Of a stretch of 64,000 nucleotides of DNA, positions 25,650 through 34,572 are shown in pieces (position 1 is the first letter of the stretch; the number at the start of each line of letters is the position of its first letter). The notes under the pieces were generated by a model, which saw only the letters and a list, made by a program, of their open reading frames with translations, was not told the origin of the DNA and ran no database searches. The stretch is from Panonychus citri (Eukaryota > Arthropoda > Arachnida > Trombidiformes > Tetranychidae): positions 2,418,001 to 2,482,000 of the forward strand of contig NW_026515539.1 of NCBI RefSeq assembly GCF_014898815.1. The letters run 5' to 3'. The translations under genes and the position numbers were made by a program.

Positions 25650-28600
25650 AAGAATCGATAAGAGACGATGGCCTAATAAAGAAAAACAATCATTTACAGA
25701 TTTCATCAAAGCCTTGGAGTGGGATCTAAGGACCTTAGACCCCTCCAAGGGCTCGTGGATCGAACACTCAACAGTTCTGCTAGAAAATGAAGCTAGAGAA
25801 TTTGCTGAACAACTAAACTCATCATCACCTTTCATTCAATACGAGGAATGGAAAGAAAAATTAATCAACTCAACAATAACATCAAGCGAAAAAGCTGATG
25901 CCATTTATAATACGGTACAAAAAAGGTATGATACTCGATATGATCCAAGGGATCATTTTAAGAAAATTGAATCATCATTGAAAATTGTTTACCCTGAGGC
26001 CACGAGTAAAACTCTGGCACTCTTAATGTTGTCCTCATTACCGTATTATCTCCAAAATGAGATAATACCTGAAATCATTAACCTAGATATCGAGAAAATA
26101 AAAGCCAAAGTGATTGGCCATTGGCAGAAAAATAAAGCCAGAGTAGAAGGTAAAAGATTAAGACCATCTCAAGGTCAAGAGAATACAAATTCAAATTCAA
26201 ATTCAAATTGGAGGTCAAATGGTAAACCTTCATCTTCATCATCAACAACAAATTCTAAACCTAAATGTAACCATTGTAAATCCTCAACTCACGTTGAAGA
26301 AGATTGCTGGTCAAAATTCCCTGAGAAAAGACCCAAAAGAGATCAACAAAGCTCAGTGGCAAATAAGGCCAACAACGTGGAAGTGGAAGAACAATTAAGC
26401 GATGGTAGCATTAACACAACGCGGTTAATAGCTAGTAAGAGTAAAAATGGCTCAACGGAAAAAGTTCGTCACCCAATGATAACCTTTAAAATCAACAACA
26501 TTCAAATTGAAGGGATGTTCGATACGGGAGCTTGCACCAGCCTGATAAGCAAGGACCTTGCCGTCAGACTGGGGCTGTTCGCCTATCCCTACAACTTGAA
26601 ATTCCAATCAGCAAATCAAAATGTGATCACGTGTAATTGGTTTGTCCCTTTAAAAGTCTACAATGGTAACGAACCTAAACTCGTTGCTGCCTATGTGATA
26701 GATGATCTTTCAAATGACATCTTGTTAGGTGAAAATATAATAAAAGCAACACATTTAGTAATAGTCGCAAATGGATTGGATAAACCGTATGCCTTGAGAC
26801 ACATTAATCTGGACAAAGAATACAAATTGAGGATGGAAATTCCTGATTTAAATGAAATTGAAATGTTGTTACAAAAATGGTATCAATCGAACTATGATAT
26901 GAGAAAATTGGTCAAGCTGAGTCAAAAGGACCTTTTGACTCAGCCATCATCTCATTCATCATCAAAGTTAACATTTGATTCACAAGTGAATCAAAAACAA
27001 AATCAAAGTGAAAATCAACTTATAACGCAACAAACAAATAGTGAAGAGATTAATCATCAAATTAATCAACAGTTAAAACTTAATCTACCCCAAATTAATG
27101 TTGTGAGAATAAACTATATTAACTTTCTTAGAGAGCATTACCAAGAAGATGCTCCATTCTTAATCAATCGAATCGAAGAATTTCAAGATTCAATGATTGA
27201 TCTTCCTGAAACCATCAATAATCTTGACTCAAGATTATATCAACAAATAAATAAAGAATTAAGTGAAAGTGAGAGGCAACAAATTCATCAAGTTCTGTTA
27301 GAGGAAAAAGGTTCTTTTTCCTCCAACAAGTTCGACCTTGGTTGTGTACCAGCCGAATTCACCAAGTTTAAAATCGATATTGGAAACAATGTTATACCAA
27401 AGTGTAGACCATTTCGGTCAAGTGAAAAGATGAAAAATGAAATGAGAAATATAATCAAAGAATTTAAGGAAAATGGAATCATCGAAGACTCCGATATTGG
27501 TGGAGGAGCACCAGCATTTGTAGTCCCTAAACCAAATGGTACTTGGCGTATGGTGACCTCGTACATCGAACTCAACAAACTAATCGCAAAAAGAAAATTT
27601 CCAATGCCCAACATTGATGATGCAATCAACCAACTAAAAGGTAACAAGTACTTTACTACATTGGACCTTGCACAAGGTTATTACCAATTAGAAATTCCTG
27701 AGGAAGAGAGAGATAAAACAAGTTTTGTAACAGAAGATGGTTGTTACCGTTACAAAAGATTACCTATGGGTCTAGCAGACGCACCTTCTTATTTTCAAGA
27801 AGTCATCAACAAAGTTCTTGGAGAACTCAAGTATACATGCTGTTTTGGTTATTTTGATGACATCGTCATCTACGAGAAACTACAAGCAGGAGCTACAGAG
27901 ATTGTTTGTCTTGGTCACTTGGTCTCTGGAAAGACAATTCGACCTGATCCTAAGAAGATTGAGAGGATCAAGGCCCTTAATCCTCCAACCTCTCAGAATC
28001 AAGTTCGCTCGCACCTTGGGTTATTCAACTATTTCTCTCGATTTATTGAAAATTTCGCAAAAATCGCTGCACCTTTACAAGAACTGGTCAAAAAGAAATA
28101 CAAAGGTATTCCGGTTACATTAAAAGACGAAACCTTAAAGAGCTGGCAAAGGCTCAAAGAATCTCTAACAAGTAAATGCTTATTAACTCATTTCTATCCT
28201 GAGAGAGAAACTACTTTATTAGTCGATGCCTCAGCTGTCGCAATCGGAGGCATTTTAGCGCAAAAAGATGAAGAAGGAAATTGGAATCCTGTCTATTTCT
28301 TTGGATGTAAACTACAAAAATATATGTATAGTTGGCAAACCACAGAAAAAGAATGTGCTGCCGTCGTATACGCCTGTCGCAAATTTGCTCATTACCTGAG
28401 ACACAAGAAATTCATCGTAAAAACAGATCATCATGCGTTATGTGAGCTGAAAAATACACAATTCAAAGTTCCTCGAATCATGAGATGGCAACACGATCTC
28501 TCTGAATTCGACTTCGAAATCCAATATTTGAAAGGAGAAAGTCATCCAGCGGATTGTTTCTCTCGCTCAAATGAGTGGGCACATAGACAAAAAGGTGAAA

Positions 28601-29541
28601 TGGCCGATGACCATTTCGACAAATATCTAAATTTTGTGAATTGTGACAAAGACGATATACTAATTGAAGATATGGATCTTCGTGAGGAAAATCAGATCAT
28701 CGAGAACGAGACCCAAAAGGTCCTTTTAGGTCTCGTTCAAGAGTTCGATTTCCTCGACCAACAACAACAGAAAAATCTAATCTCAATTATAAAACAACCA
28801 AAAGTAAATCAAGAAACTGAATCTGATTTAAAACGAGAACAAGAAAAAGACACAAGAGTAAAATTAATCAAAAATGAAATCGAGAAAGGAAGACTGAGAA
28901 AACAATATGAACTTAGAGATAATATTTTGTTCAAATTGAAAAAGGATGGATCTTCAAGGTTCTATCTACCAGATACTCTAATCGATCCGGTATTTCATCA
29001 GTATCATGAAGCAATGGAAGCGGGTCATTTTGGTGCTAAGCCAACAATTCAGAAAATCAAACAAGATTTTTGGTTCCCTGAAATAGAAGAAATCATTAAA
29101 CAAAAAGTCGCGGCGTGCGAAAAATGTCAAACGTACAAGCCGAAAACATTCAAAGAAGGAAAATCGAAAGGTATGAAAGTCGCTGACTTTCCAATGGAAA
29201 GAATTCAAATTGATATGATTGGTCCATTTACTGCATCAACAACTGGTAATACAGTGGTATTAGTCGCTGCAGATACACTTACAAGGTATGGAATGGCGAA
29301 ACCATTCAAGAAAGGTAACAGTAAGGATGTGATAAATTTTCTTGAACAAATAATCAACCAATTCGGTAGAATGAAAATCCTTCAATCGGATAATGGAAAG
29401 ATTTTCACATCAGCTGAAATCAAGAAATTTGCTGAACTAAATCAAATCAAATTAATAAATTCGACTCCTTATCATCCCCAAACTAATGGTTTAGTTGAGC
29501 GATTGAATCGAAATCAAAACTCGAATGGGAATATATACTGA
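25627..29541 (+). CDS. Gag-Pol polyprotein (Ty3/gypsy type), defective copy
   Basis: A frame of about 1304 codons. Domains in order, counting from the TTG at 25630: capsid-like region; CCHC zinc knuckle (C-x2-C-x4-H-x4-C, about residues 213-226); aspartic protease FDTGACTSL with Asp near 298; reverse transcriptase with LDLAQGYYQ and YFDD (Tyr near 741); RNase H starting LLVDAS; integrase HHCC zinc finger and core, with first Asp near 1195, second in QSDNG and Glu in NGLVER. Two defects are visible. Only about 16 residues separate YFDD from the LGH motif, where the related element at 61023 has about 43, so some 27 residues (~81 bp) are lost in frame. The frame ends just after the integrase glutamate, while similar sequence continues in another frame. 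Several palindromes fall inside it. Confidence 0.92.
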   Translation: MLPKQALKRIDKRRWPNKEKQSFTDFIKALEWDLRTLDPSKGSWIEHSTVLLENEAREFAEQLNSSSPFIQYEEWKEKLINSTITSSEKADAIYNTVQKRYDTRYDPRDHFKKIESSLKIVYPEATSKTLALLMLSSLPYYLQNEIIPEIINLDIEKIKAKVIGHWQKNKARVEGKRLRPSQGQENTNSNSNSNWRSNGKPSSSSSTTNSKPKCNHCKSSTHVEEDCWSKFPEKRPKRDQQSSVANKANNVEVEEQLSDGSINTTRLIASKSKNGSTEKVRHPMITFKINNIQIEGMFDTGACTSLISKDLAVRLGLFAYPYNLKFQSANQNVITCNWFVPLKVYNGNEPKLVAAYVIDDLSNDILLGENIIKATHLVIVANGLDKPYALRHINLDKEYKLRMEIPDLNEIEMLLQKWYQSNYDMRKLVKLSQKDLLTQPSSHSSSKLTFDSQVNQKQNQSENQLITQQTNSEEINHQINQQLKLNLPQINVVRINYINFLREHYQEDAPFLINRIEEFQDSMIDLPETINNLDSRLYQQINKELSESERQQIHQVLLEEKGSFSSNKFDLGCVPAEFTKFKIDIGNNVIPKCRPFRSSEKMKNEMRNIIKEFKENGIIEDSDIGGGAPAFVVPKPNGTWRMVTSYIELNKLIAKRKFPMPNIDDAINQLKGNKYFTTLDLAQGYYQLEIPEEERDKTSFVTEDGCYRYKRLPMGLADAPSYFQEVINKVLGELKYTCCFGYFDDIVIYEKLQAGATEIVCLGHLVSGKTIRPDPKKIERIKALNPPTSQNQVRSHLGLFNYFSRFIENFAKIAAPLQELVKKKYKGIPVTLKDETLKSWQRLKESLTSKCLLTHFYPERETTLLVDASAVAIGGILAQKDEEGNWNPVYFFGCKLQKYMYSWQTTEKECAAVVYACRKFAHYLRHKKFIVKTDHHALCELKNTQFKVPRIMRWQHDLSEFDFEIQYLKGESHPADCFSRSNEWAHRQKGEMADDHFDKYLNFVNCDKDDILIEDMDLREENQIIENETQKVLLGLVQEFDFLDQQQQKNLISIIKQPKVNQETESDLKREQEKDTRVKLIKNEIEKGRLRKQYELRDNILFKLKKDGSSRFYLPDTLIDPVFHQYHEAMEAGHFGAKPTIQKIKQDFWFPEIEEIIKQKVAACEKCQTYKPKTFKEGKSKGMKVADFPMERIQIDMIGPFTASTTGNTVVLVAADTLTRYGMAKPFKKGNSKDVINFLEQIINQFGRMKILQSDNGKIFTSAEIKKFAELNQIKLINSTPYHPQTNGLVERLNRNQNSNGNIY
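25712..25750 (+). repeat. Palindrome, AAGG-A-CCTT core, in gag
   Basis: The arms run from CCTTGGAG (25712-25719) to CTCCAAGG (25743-25750), with TCTAAGG-A-CCTTAGA at the centre (A at 25732). The central base is codon position 1 here. Confidence 0.8.
26916..26944 (+). repeat. Perfect palindrome, 14 bp arms, in gag-pol
   Basis: GCTGAGTCAAAAGG, central A at 26930, then CCTTTTGACTCAGC. The centre falls in codon position 2, so the peptide read here is KDLL. Confidence 0.9.
28704..28738 (+). repeat. Palindrome, 17 bp arms, between RNase H and integrase
   Basis: GAACGAGACCCAAAAGG, central T at 28721, then the complementary arm with one mismatch. The centre is codon position 2 and reads KVLL. Confidence 0.9.
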
Positions 29542-29858
29542 AAGAGCCTATGAATGGGACACTAATCTTCAAAAGTTTATGTTCAGCTATAACAATTCAA
29601 TCAAAACTGATATTGGAAAATCTCCCTTTCAACTTCTTTTAACTACGAACCTCGATCAATAATTCACAACAGATTTCAAATCACACCTCTCTACAAAGAA
29701 ACTGATATTGTCAATGCTCGGAATGAAGCTAAATCAACACTGGACGAGAAATCACAACAATCAGCTAACGAAAGAAATTTAACTCAGAAAAATCCTACGC
29801 TTCAACGGGAGATCTAGCTCGAGTTAAACCTGTTCCATATACAACGGGACCTTCATTC
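29520..29858 (+). pseudogene. Integrase C-terminal region, out of frame
   Basis: Immediately after the integrase catalytic glutamate, conserved downstream integrase sequence (a typical 'SYNNS...KSPFQLL' region) continues in a different frame up to a stop near 29661. A third frame then takes over toward the tail ORF at 29859. At least two indels are therefore present. The coding capacity for the integrase C-terminus exists only in pieces, so this copy should not make complete integrase. Confidence 0.7.
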
Positions 29859-30551
29859 ATGAAAGAAAAATTTTCAGGCAAATATATCGTCTTAGATACA
29901 TTTGACTCAACAGCGAGATTGATTTGTGTCTACACAAGAAAAGTGAAACTCTACAATTACGAAAGGATAAAGAAAATCATCGGTGAACTACCTAAGAGTT
30001 ATCACATCATACTCAAGAAATTTCCATCGATCAAATCAACTGAAGAAGAGGCAAAGGTTGAACAAGAGGAAAAAGGACCTTTTTCCTCTAGTCAACGAAA
30101 CACCTCAACCCCAGAAGAAGAGAAAGAAGAAATTCCAAAAATGACAAATTTATGTGAAAGTGAGACTGAAATCGAGGATAGTGAAAACGAAAGTGAACAA
30201 ACCATTGTGTTTAATGGAATTCAACAAGAGGAAGAAGGACCTTCTTCCTCATGTGAACAACAACAATCACCCAACTCATCAGCAATTCATCAAGAAATTC
30301 CAACCAAATCAACGATTGAAACAACAGAACAAATTGTTCAACATAAACCATCTCAAAGTGAAAATGAAAGTGAATCTTTTCAAAAAGAAAAGCCATCAAC
30401 TGTTGAATCATCTCACATTCCTGAGAAACAAAGGAGAAAATACAAGAAGAAGGAATACGTTCAATCACATGAAATGACCACTCGTCGGAAGAGGGCAACT
30501 GAAAGGGACAAGGGCCTTGTCCCTCATCAGTTGCCAAACCAACAGAATTAA
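29859..30551 (+). CDS. C-terminal tail of the pol region, low-complexity
   Basis: A 230-residue open frame that begins with a basic, integrase-C-terminal-like segment (about residues 1-55) and then becomes Glu/Ser/Gln/Pro-rich and probably disordered. It ends in a basic Lys/Arg-rich patch (RRKYKKKEYV). Three palindromes of the AAGG-N-CCTT family interrupt it (30065, 30228, 30494), giving peptides such as EEKGPFSS and EEEGPSSS. It is likely the tail of the polyprotein that has become separated by frameshifts; an independent start at 29859 is possible but not needed. Confidence 0.55.
   Translation: MKEKFSGKYIVLDTFDSTARLICVYTRKVKLYNYERIKKIIGELPKSYHIILKKFPSIKSTEEEAKVEQEEKGPFSSSQRNTSTPEEEKEEIPKMTNLCESETEIEDSENESEQTIVFNGIQQEEEGPSSSCEQQQSPNSSAIHQEIPTKSTIETTEQIVQHKPSQSENESESFQKEKPSTVESSHIPEKQRRKYKKKEYVQSHEMTTRRKRATERDKGLVPHQLPNQQN
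30065..30089 (+). repeat. Perfect palindrome, 12 bp arms
   Basis: AGAGGAAAAAGG-A-CCTTTTTCCTCT, centre 30077. It is read in codon position 3 and encodes KGPF. Confidence 0.9.
30228..30250 (+). repeat. Perfect palindrome, 11 bp arms
   Basis: GAGGAAGAAGG-A-CCTTCTTCCTC, centre 30239. The arms carry a matched pair of changes relative to the copy at 30065, so pairing is kept. Confidence 0.9.
30494..30535 (+). repeat. Two-part palindrome near the end of the pol tail
   Basis: GGCAACTGA and GGGACAAGG, central G at 30514, then CCTTGTCCC and TCAGTTGCC. Inner and outer stems both pair perfectly. Confidence 0.85.
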
Positions 30552-30693
30552 TCAATTCAATTCATCAGTCGAACAAATTTCCCATTTGTCCTTTAAACTC
30601 ATTTCAAATTCTCTTTATAGAAAATTCTCCAATAACGAATAGCACTTATTTTAACGAATTAAACATAAAAATTTAAGTTGAAAACTGTCCCAA

Positions 30694-30716
30694 GTGGTCA
30701 AAGGACCTTTGACCAC
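30694..30716 (+). repeat. Perfect palindrome, 11 bp arms, noncoding spacer
   Basis: GTGGTCAAAGG-A-CCTTTGACCAC, centre 30705, in the untranslated spacer after the pol region. Confidence 0.9.
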
Positions 30717-31014
30717 ATGATGACAATCAAATCAACACATTTAATTAATTAAAATTAACAAAATTAATCAATTAATTGAAACACAAAAGAAAGCAACTTG
30801 AAACAATTGGCGTCAAAAGCGACTTAGCCGCCACCCCTAGTGAGCCGATTAACCCTTCAACTAATTAGCTCCATCGACTTGCTCATTTAACCAGAGCTAA
30901 AAGAGTCGCCATTGTCTTTTGAACCTTTGATCGTTAATGTCATCTTTTCATTTGTTAATTGTTTTAATTAATTTGATTGATTATGTTTTCTCTTTTGGTT
31001 CTTGATTTCTTTCT

Positions 31015-31060
31015 GATCAACCTGAGGAGGTAAAAGGACCTTTTGCCACCTCTGTTGATC
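31015..31060 (+). repeat. Long palindrome, ~22 bp arms, spacer
   Basis: GATCAAC begins the left arm and GTTGATC ends the right. The centre is AAAAGG-A-CCTTTT (A at 31038), with one or two mismatches between. Confidence 0.85.
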
Positions 31061-31208
31061 CAGAATTGGAATCAAAGTGTTTTCCCTTACTAACAAAATT
31101 CTAAAAAGAATTCTCAAAAATTCTATTTTCCGCCATTTTTACATTCACCTTTATTTCTGTATCCAAAGCTTTTTCTTTCCAAATCAAATCATTTCAAGTG
31201 AAAGAAAA

Positions 31209-32272
31209 GATCAAATTGTCGAGGAGAAAAGGACCTTTTCACCAAGACAATTGATCGAAGCAACCCAAATTACAGTAATTGTAATCACCTGAAAGGCCCC
31301 AAATTGTATCAATCACCATTCAAAGTGCTCCATCAACAAATTCTATCGAGGAAAAAGGACCTTTTTCCCCAAATAGAAGAAGCTGATCGAGCGATCGAAT
31401 TGTTGAATCTGGTCAACATCGAGAATTAAATTGTCACCAAAATTACAAGAAAGTTGAACCCTATTCTCAAGGACACGAAGACCTTCAAATAGCGTCACAA
31501 AGCTAAAGAAGTGAATCATCTTAGTACCCGAGGAGTCAAAAAGCATTTCAAGTCAACTATTTATCATCAACAACGTCATCTCACAAGCTTTAGGAAGCCA
31601 AATTGTCAAGGGTAAAAGGACCTTTTACCCAAGACAATTGAGTCATTAACAAAATTGTTAATTAATCAACAACATCAACTATTTCTCAGTATAAATCAAA
31701 TTGTCCAGTTTTATATTTCAATTGTTGTCGCTTCAAAAGGAAAAGGACCTTTTCCCAATAGAAGAAGCTGATCGAGTGATCGAATTGTTGAATCTGGTCA
31801 ACATCGAGAATTAAAATTGTCACCAAAATTACAAGAAAGTTGAACCCTATTCTCAAGGACACGAAGACCTTCAAATAGCGTCTCAAAGCTAAGAAGTGAA
31901 TCATCTTAGTACCCGTGGAGTCAAAAAGCATTTCAAGTCAACTATTTATCATCGACAACGTCATCTCACAAGCTTTAGGAAGCCAAATTGTCAAGGGCAA
32001 AAGGACCTTTTACCCAAGACAATTGAGTCATTAACAAAATTGTTAATTTACCAACAACATCAACTATTTGTCAGTATAAATCAAATTGTCCAGTTTAATA
32101 CTTCAATTGTTGTCGCTTCTAAAAGGAAAAAGGACCTTCTTCCCTTAAGAAAACAACAATTAACTCATATTATTATTACAATCAACCAACATCTACATTG
32201 TAATTATTCCAATTATTATCCTAATTGTTACAATTGTTTCTAATTGAGAGAAAAAGGACCTTTTTCCCTCAA
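31209..32272 (+). repeat. Cluster of seven further AAGG-A-CCTT palindromes
   Basis: Located at about 31209-31256, 31343-31376, 31601-31639, 31739-31755, 31986-32025, 32119-32149 and 32244-32272. Each has the AAGG-A-CCTT centre, with different but internally complementary flanks (for example TTGAG...CTCAA and AATTGTC...GACAATT). Four of them belong to the tandem ~385 bp units. Confidence 0.8.
31348..32118 (+). repeat. Tandem ~385 bp direct repeat, two copies
   Basis: The stretch starting with the palindrome and GAAGAAGCTGATCGAG at ~31377 recurs 385 bp later with few changes, up to GTTGTCGCTTC. Each unit contains two palindromes, and the repeat junctions coincide with palindromes (31343, 31739, 32119). 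It lies in the noncoding spacer between pol and the exonuclease ORF. Confidence 0.85.
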
Positions 32273-32338
32273 GTAGAAAAGGTTTCTCCATAATTGGAAA
32301 GCTCACCAAAATCCAAGTGTAATCAAGTAAAAGCCGAA

Positions 32339-34471
32339 ATGGAAGATAACAACGAGTATTGGAAAGTTTCAAAAATCTCATTGGAACTTCTAATCAGAGA
32401 GAAAATTGAAAAACATTTTGGTGTTAAGTGGAAAGATGTACCTTTAGATTTATTCTTACATGGTCTCATATTCGTTGAACTTCCCAAATATGACACTCAA
32501 AGACACTTGATCGCTATTTCCTGCAAGTTTTGTGATCATGTTCCTGTCAATCCCTTTAAATGTGACCAATGTAAAGAACTTTATTGTCTTTACTGTACCA
32601 GAGTTCTGTATCTAATTTATAACTATCGACATGGTGTCAAGAATCCTGATTTCACCAACATTGTAGATAAGAAATTCGATTGTATTTCCTGTATTGGTAA
32701 CGATTTATCAAGAGTCCAAATTTTAAATAGTGACGAGTTGAAAGTTTTCTCTGAATTTAAAGTTCATTGTAGAAACTATTTCTGTTCCGAATCCTCAAAC
32801 TATTTTGAAATGATGAAACATATTCAAGTGTGTAAAAGTGATGAATATAAAGTGAACTCAATTCTAAACTTCATCAAATCTAACAAAGAGCTAATCGAAA
32901 ACAACGATAGAGTAGCTGTTATTCCACCTCTAGAAGGACCAGAAAACCCATTAACTACAGTACCTGCCTTTGCTAAAGCCTTCGATGCGAGATTAATGGT
33001 ACAATATCCAGATCTTGTTACGTTGATCTCTGGGAAAAGGAAAAGTTCAGTTGATGATCCCGTTCAAAAACGAGCGAGACTTGAGGAGGAACAAGGTCCT
33101 TGTTCCGCCTCAAGCTCAAAGATAATTGAACCATTTTGGTATCAACCAGATGAACCTTTAATCTATTCAAGTTTAGAAGGTAAATCAAGTCAATCAACAT
33201 CATCTCAAGAAAAAGCAAAGGATCCTCAGCCATCAACATCAAGTCCAATGGAAATAGAAAAATCACCTGAATGGGGATCATGGAATCAACCAGCCATAGC
33301 CGCTCGCGTTGGTCGAATTACTGTTGATTGGGATTCAGTTTTGGAAGCCGAACAAGGACCTTGTTCAGCTCCAAAACCATCTCGTTTTGAAATCAACGAA
33401 GAGGTTGGACAAAGTGAAACACCAATCAAAGGCAATCCAAAAATAGTGAAATCAATCCTAGAAATTAAAAGTGACCGAACTATAACATCGAAACAACGTA
33501 AATCCAGAATAAAAGGTAGAAAGAGAAGAGCAAAAGAATTAGCAACTGGTAGTAAACAAGATGCAGAGAGACAAAGAAAGCGATTGGAATGGTTAGCAAT
33601 TAAAAGCAACCCAAATCTTGTGTTCAACATGGAAACGTGTATTCACAAAGAAAGGCTCATGAAAACAACCAAAGATCTCAATGAAAAGAAGATAAAAGTT
33701 TGTGGTTTAGATATTGAGAAGTCCGACGTGATTACTCTATTAGGAAAACGTTCGCTACCTATTTGGATTGGTATAGTTGATCATGATGGAAATCAACTCT
33801 TCAACGATATTGTTCGGTATCCTAAGAAAGCAATTGAATTTGGAACTATTTTTCATGGTGTTACATTTGAACAAACCCGAGCCGCTGACCCTTGGCCAAT
33901 TGTCAAAAGAAAAGTAATCGCAATATTAAAGCAACAAGACATCTGTGTTGGTGGTGTGAATGATTTCATTTCAATGGGATTCTCTCAAAAAGATTGGGAA
34001 ATAATAAGACCAAAGGTCCGTGACGTTAACGTTTATTACCGTTGTGTTTATAATGCGCCTATGATTGGATTAAAATACATCATCTTCACCCTGTTCGGAA
34101 AAATAATTCAAGAAGCTGAACACTCACCAATAGTAGATGCAGGTTATACTATGTGGGCTTATTTAATTGACAGAGATGAGTTTGAAAAAGCGCAGTTAGA
34201 ATCGACAAATAATCCAATGTACGAATTGCCGTACCCTTATGTCGATTACGGTTATAACAGACAAATGTCTGAATTAATCAAAAGAATCATGGATGTAATC
34301 GATGACTGGCCAATCGAAGTACGAAGAAAACCAATAGGAAAACCAGCCCGGTCATACGATATGGATAATTATTGCGACGGAACGGACAGATTAAGACCAC
34401 CTTTTAATGAGATCAATTTACAAATTTTCCAAAAATTCAAGAAGAGACGAATGCAAATCCACCGACGTTGA
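32339..34471 (+). CDS. RING/TRAF-like zinc-finger and DEDDh exonuclease protein of the retrotransposon
   Basis: A 710-residue protein starting at the first in-frame ATG. N-terminal half: a cysteine array CKFC...CDQCKELYCLYC...CISC resembling a RING domain, then C-x4-C-x11-H-x3-C resembling a TRAF-type zinc finger. The middle is Ser/Pro/Glu-rich with a basic stretch. C-terminal domain (about residues 450-620): a DEDDh 3'-5' exonuclease of the REXO/ISG20/PAN2 type. ExoI is GLDIE (D458, E460), ExoII is VNDF (D542), ExoIII is H595-x4-D600 in EHSPIVDAG, and the typical RDV and GLKYI motifs lie between. All catalytic residues are present, so activity is plausible. The ORF lies inside the LTRs, upstream of the polypurine tract, where env might sit. 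Two family palindromes fall in its linker. A captured host-like gene is my inference. Confidence 0.85.
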   Translation: MEDNNEYWKVSKISLELLIREKIEKHFGVKWKDVPLDLFLHGLIFVELPKYDTQRHLIAISCKFCDHVPVNPFKCDQCKELYCLYCTRVLYLIYNYRHGVKNPDFTNIVDKKFDCISCIGNDLSRVQILNSDELKVFSEFKVHCRNYFCSESSNYFEMMKHIQVCKSDEYKVNSILNFIKSNKELIENNDRVAVIPPLEGPENPLTTVPAFAKAFDARLMVQYPDLVTLISGKRKSSVDDPVQKRARLEEEQGPCSASSSKIIEPFWYQPDEPLIYSSLEGKSSQSTSSQEKAKDPQPSTSSPMEIEKSPEWGSWNQPAIAARVGRITVDWDSVLEAEQGPCSAPKPSRFEINEEVGQSETPIKGNPKIVKSILEIKSDRTITSKQRKSRIKGRKRRAKELATGSKQDAERQRKRLEWLAIKSNPNLVFNMETCIHKERLMKTTKDLNEKKIKVCGLDIEKSDVITLLGKRSLPIWIGIVDHDGNQLFNDIVRYPKKAIEFGTIFHGVTFEQTRAADPWPIVKRKVIAILKQQDICVGGVNDFISMGFSQKDWEIIRPKVRDVNVYYRCVYNAPMIGLKYIIFTLFGKIIQEAEHSPIVDAGYTMWAYLIDRDEFEKAQLESTNNPMYELPYPYVDYGYNRQMSELIKRIMDVIDDWPIEVRRKPIGKPARSYDMDNYCDGTDRLRPPFNEINLQIFQKFKKRRMQIHRR
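33080..33114 (+). repeat. Palindrome, 17 bp arms, inside the exonuclease ORF
   Basis: CTTGAGGAGGAACAAGG, central T at 33097, then an arm complementary except for one base. It encodes EEEQGPCSA in the linker between zinc fingers and exonuclease. Confidence 0.9.
33341..33374 (+). repeat. Second palindrome inside the exonuclease ORF
   Basis: GAACAAGG-A-CCTTGTTC at the centre (A at 33358), with outer TTGG...CCAA. It encodes EAEQGPCSA, nearly the same peptide as the copy at 33080, although the surrounding protein is unrelated. Confidence 0.85.
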
Positions 34472-34559
34472 TTTCGAGGCAATAGGAACCAGTTAAATTC
34501 CGACAATCTGGCTGTCAAAATTCCCCTGGTTCTCAATTCTGTCACCCGAAAGCAACGTC

Positions 34560-34570
34560 AAGTAGGGGGC
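34560..34570 (+). other. Candidate polypurine tract
   Basis: AAGTAGGGGG lies directly before the 3' LTR (which starts at 34573), the expected place for the plus-strand primer. Confidence 0.6.
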
Positions 34571-34572
34571 TC

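Noticed and set aside
25941..25955. TGATCCAAGGGATCA palindrome in gag
   Set aside because: Lacks the AAGG-N-CCTT centre and is short enough to be chance.
28597..28617. GAAATGG...CCATTTC inverted repeat in pol
   Set aside because: Has a 7 nt loop and no shared core with the palindrome family.
31343..32243. Short frames in the spacer of the first retrotransposon, repeated in both 385 bp units
   Set aside because: The two copies do not keep the same frame length, and changes between them are not codon-like, so coding is unlikely.
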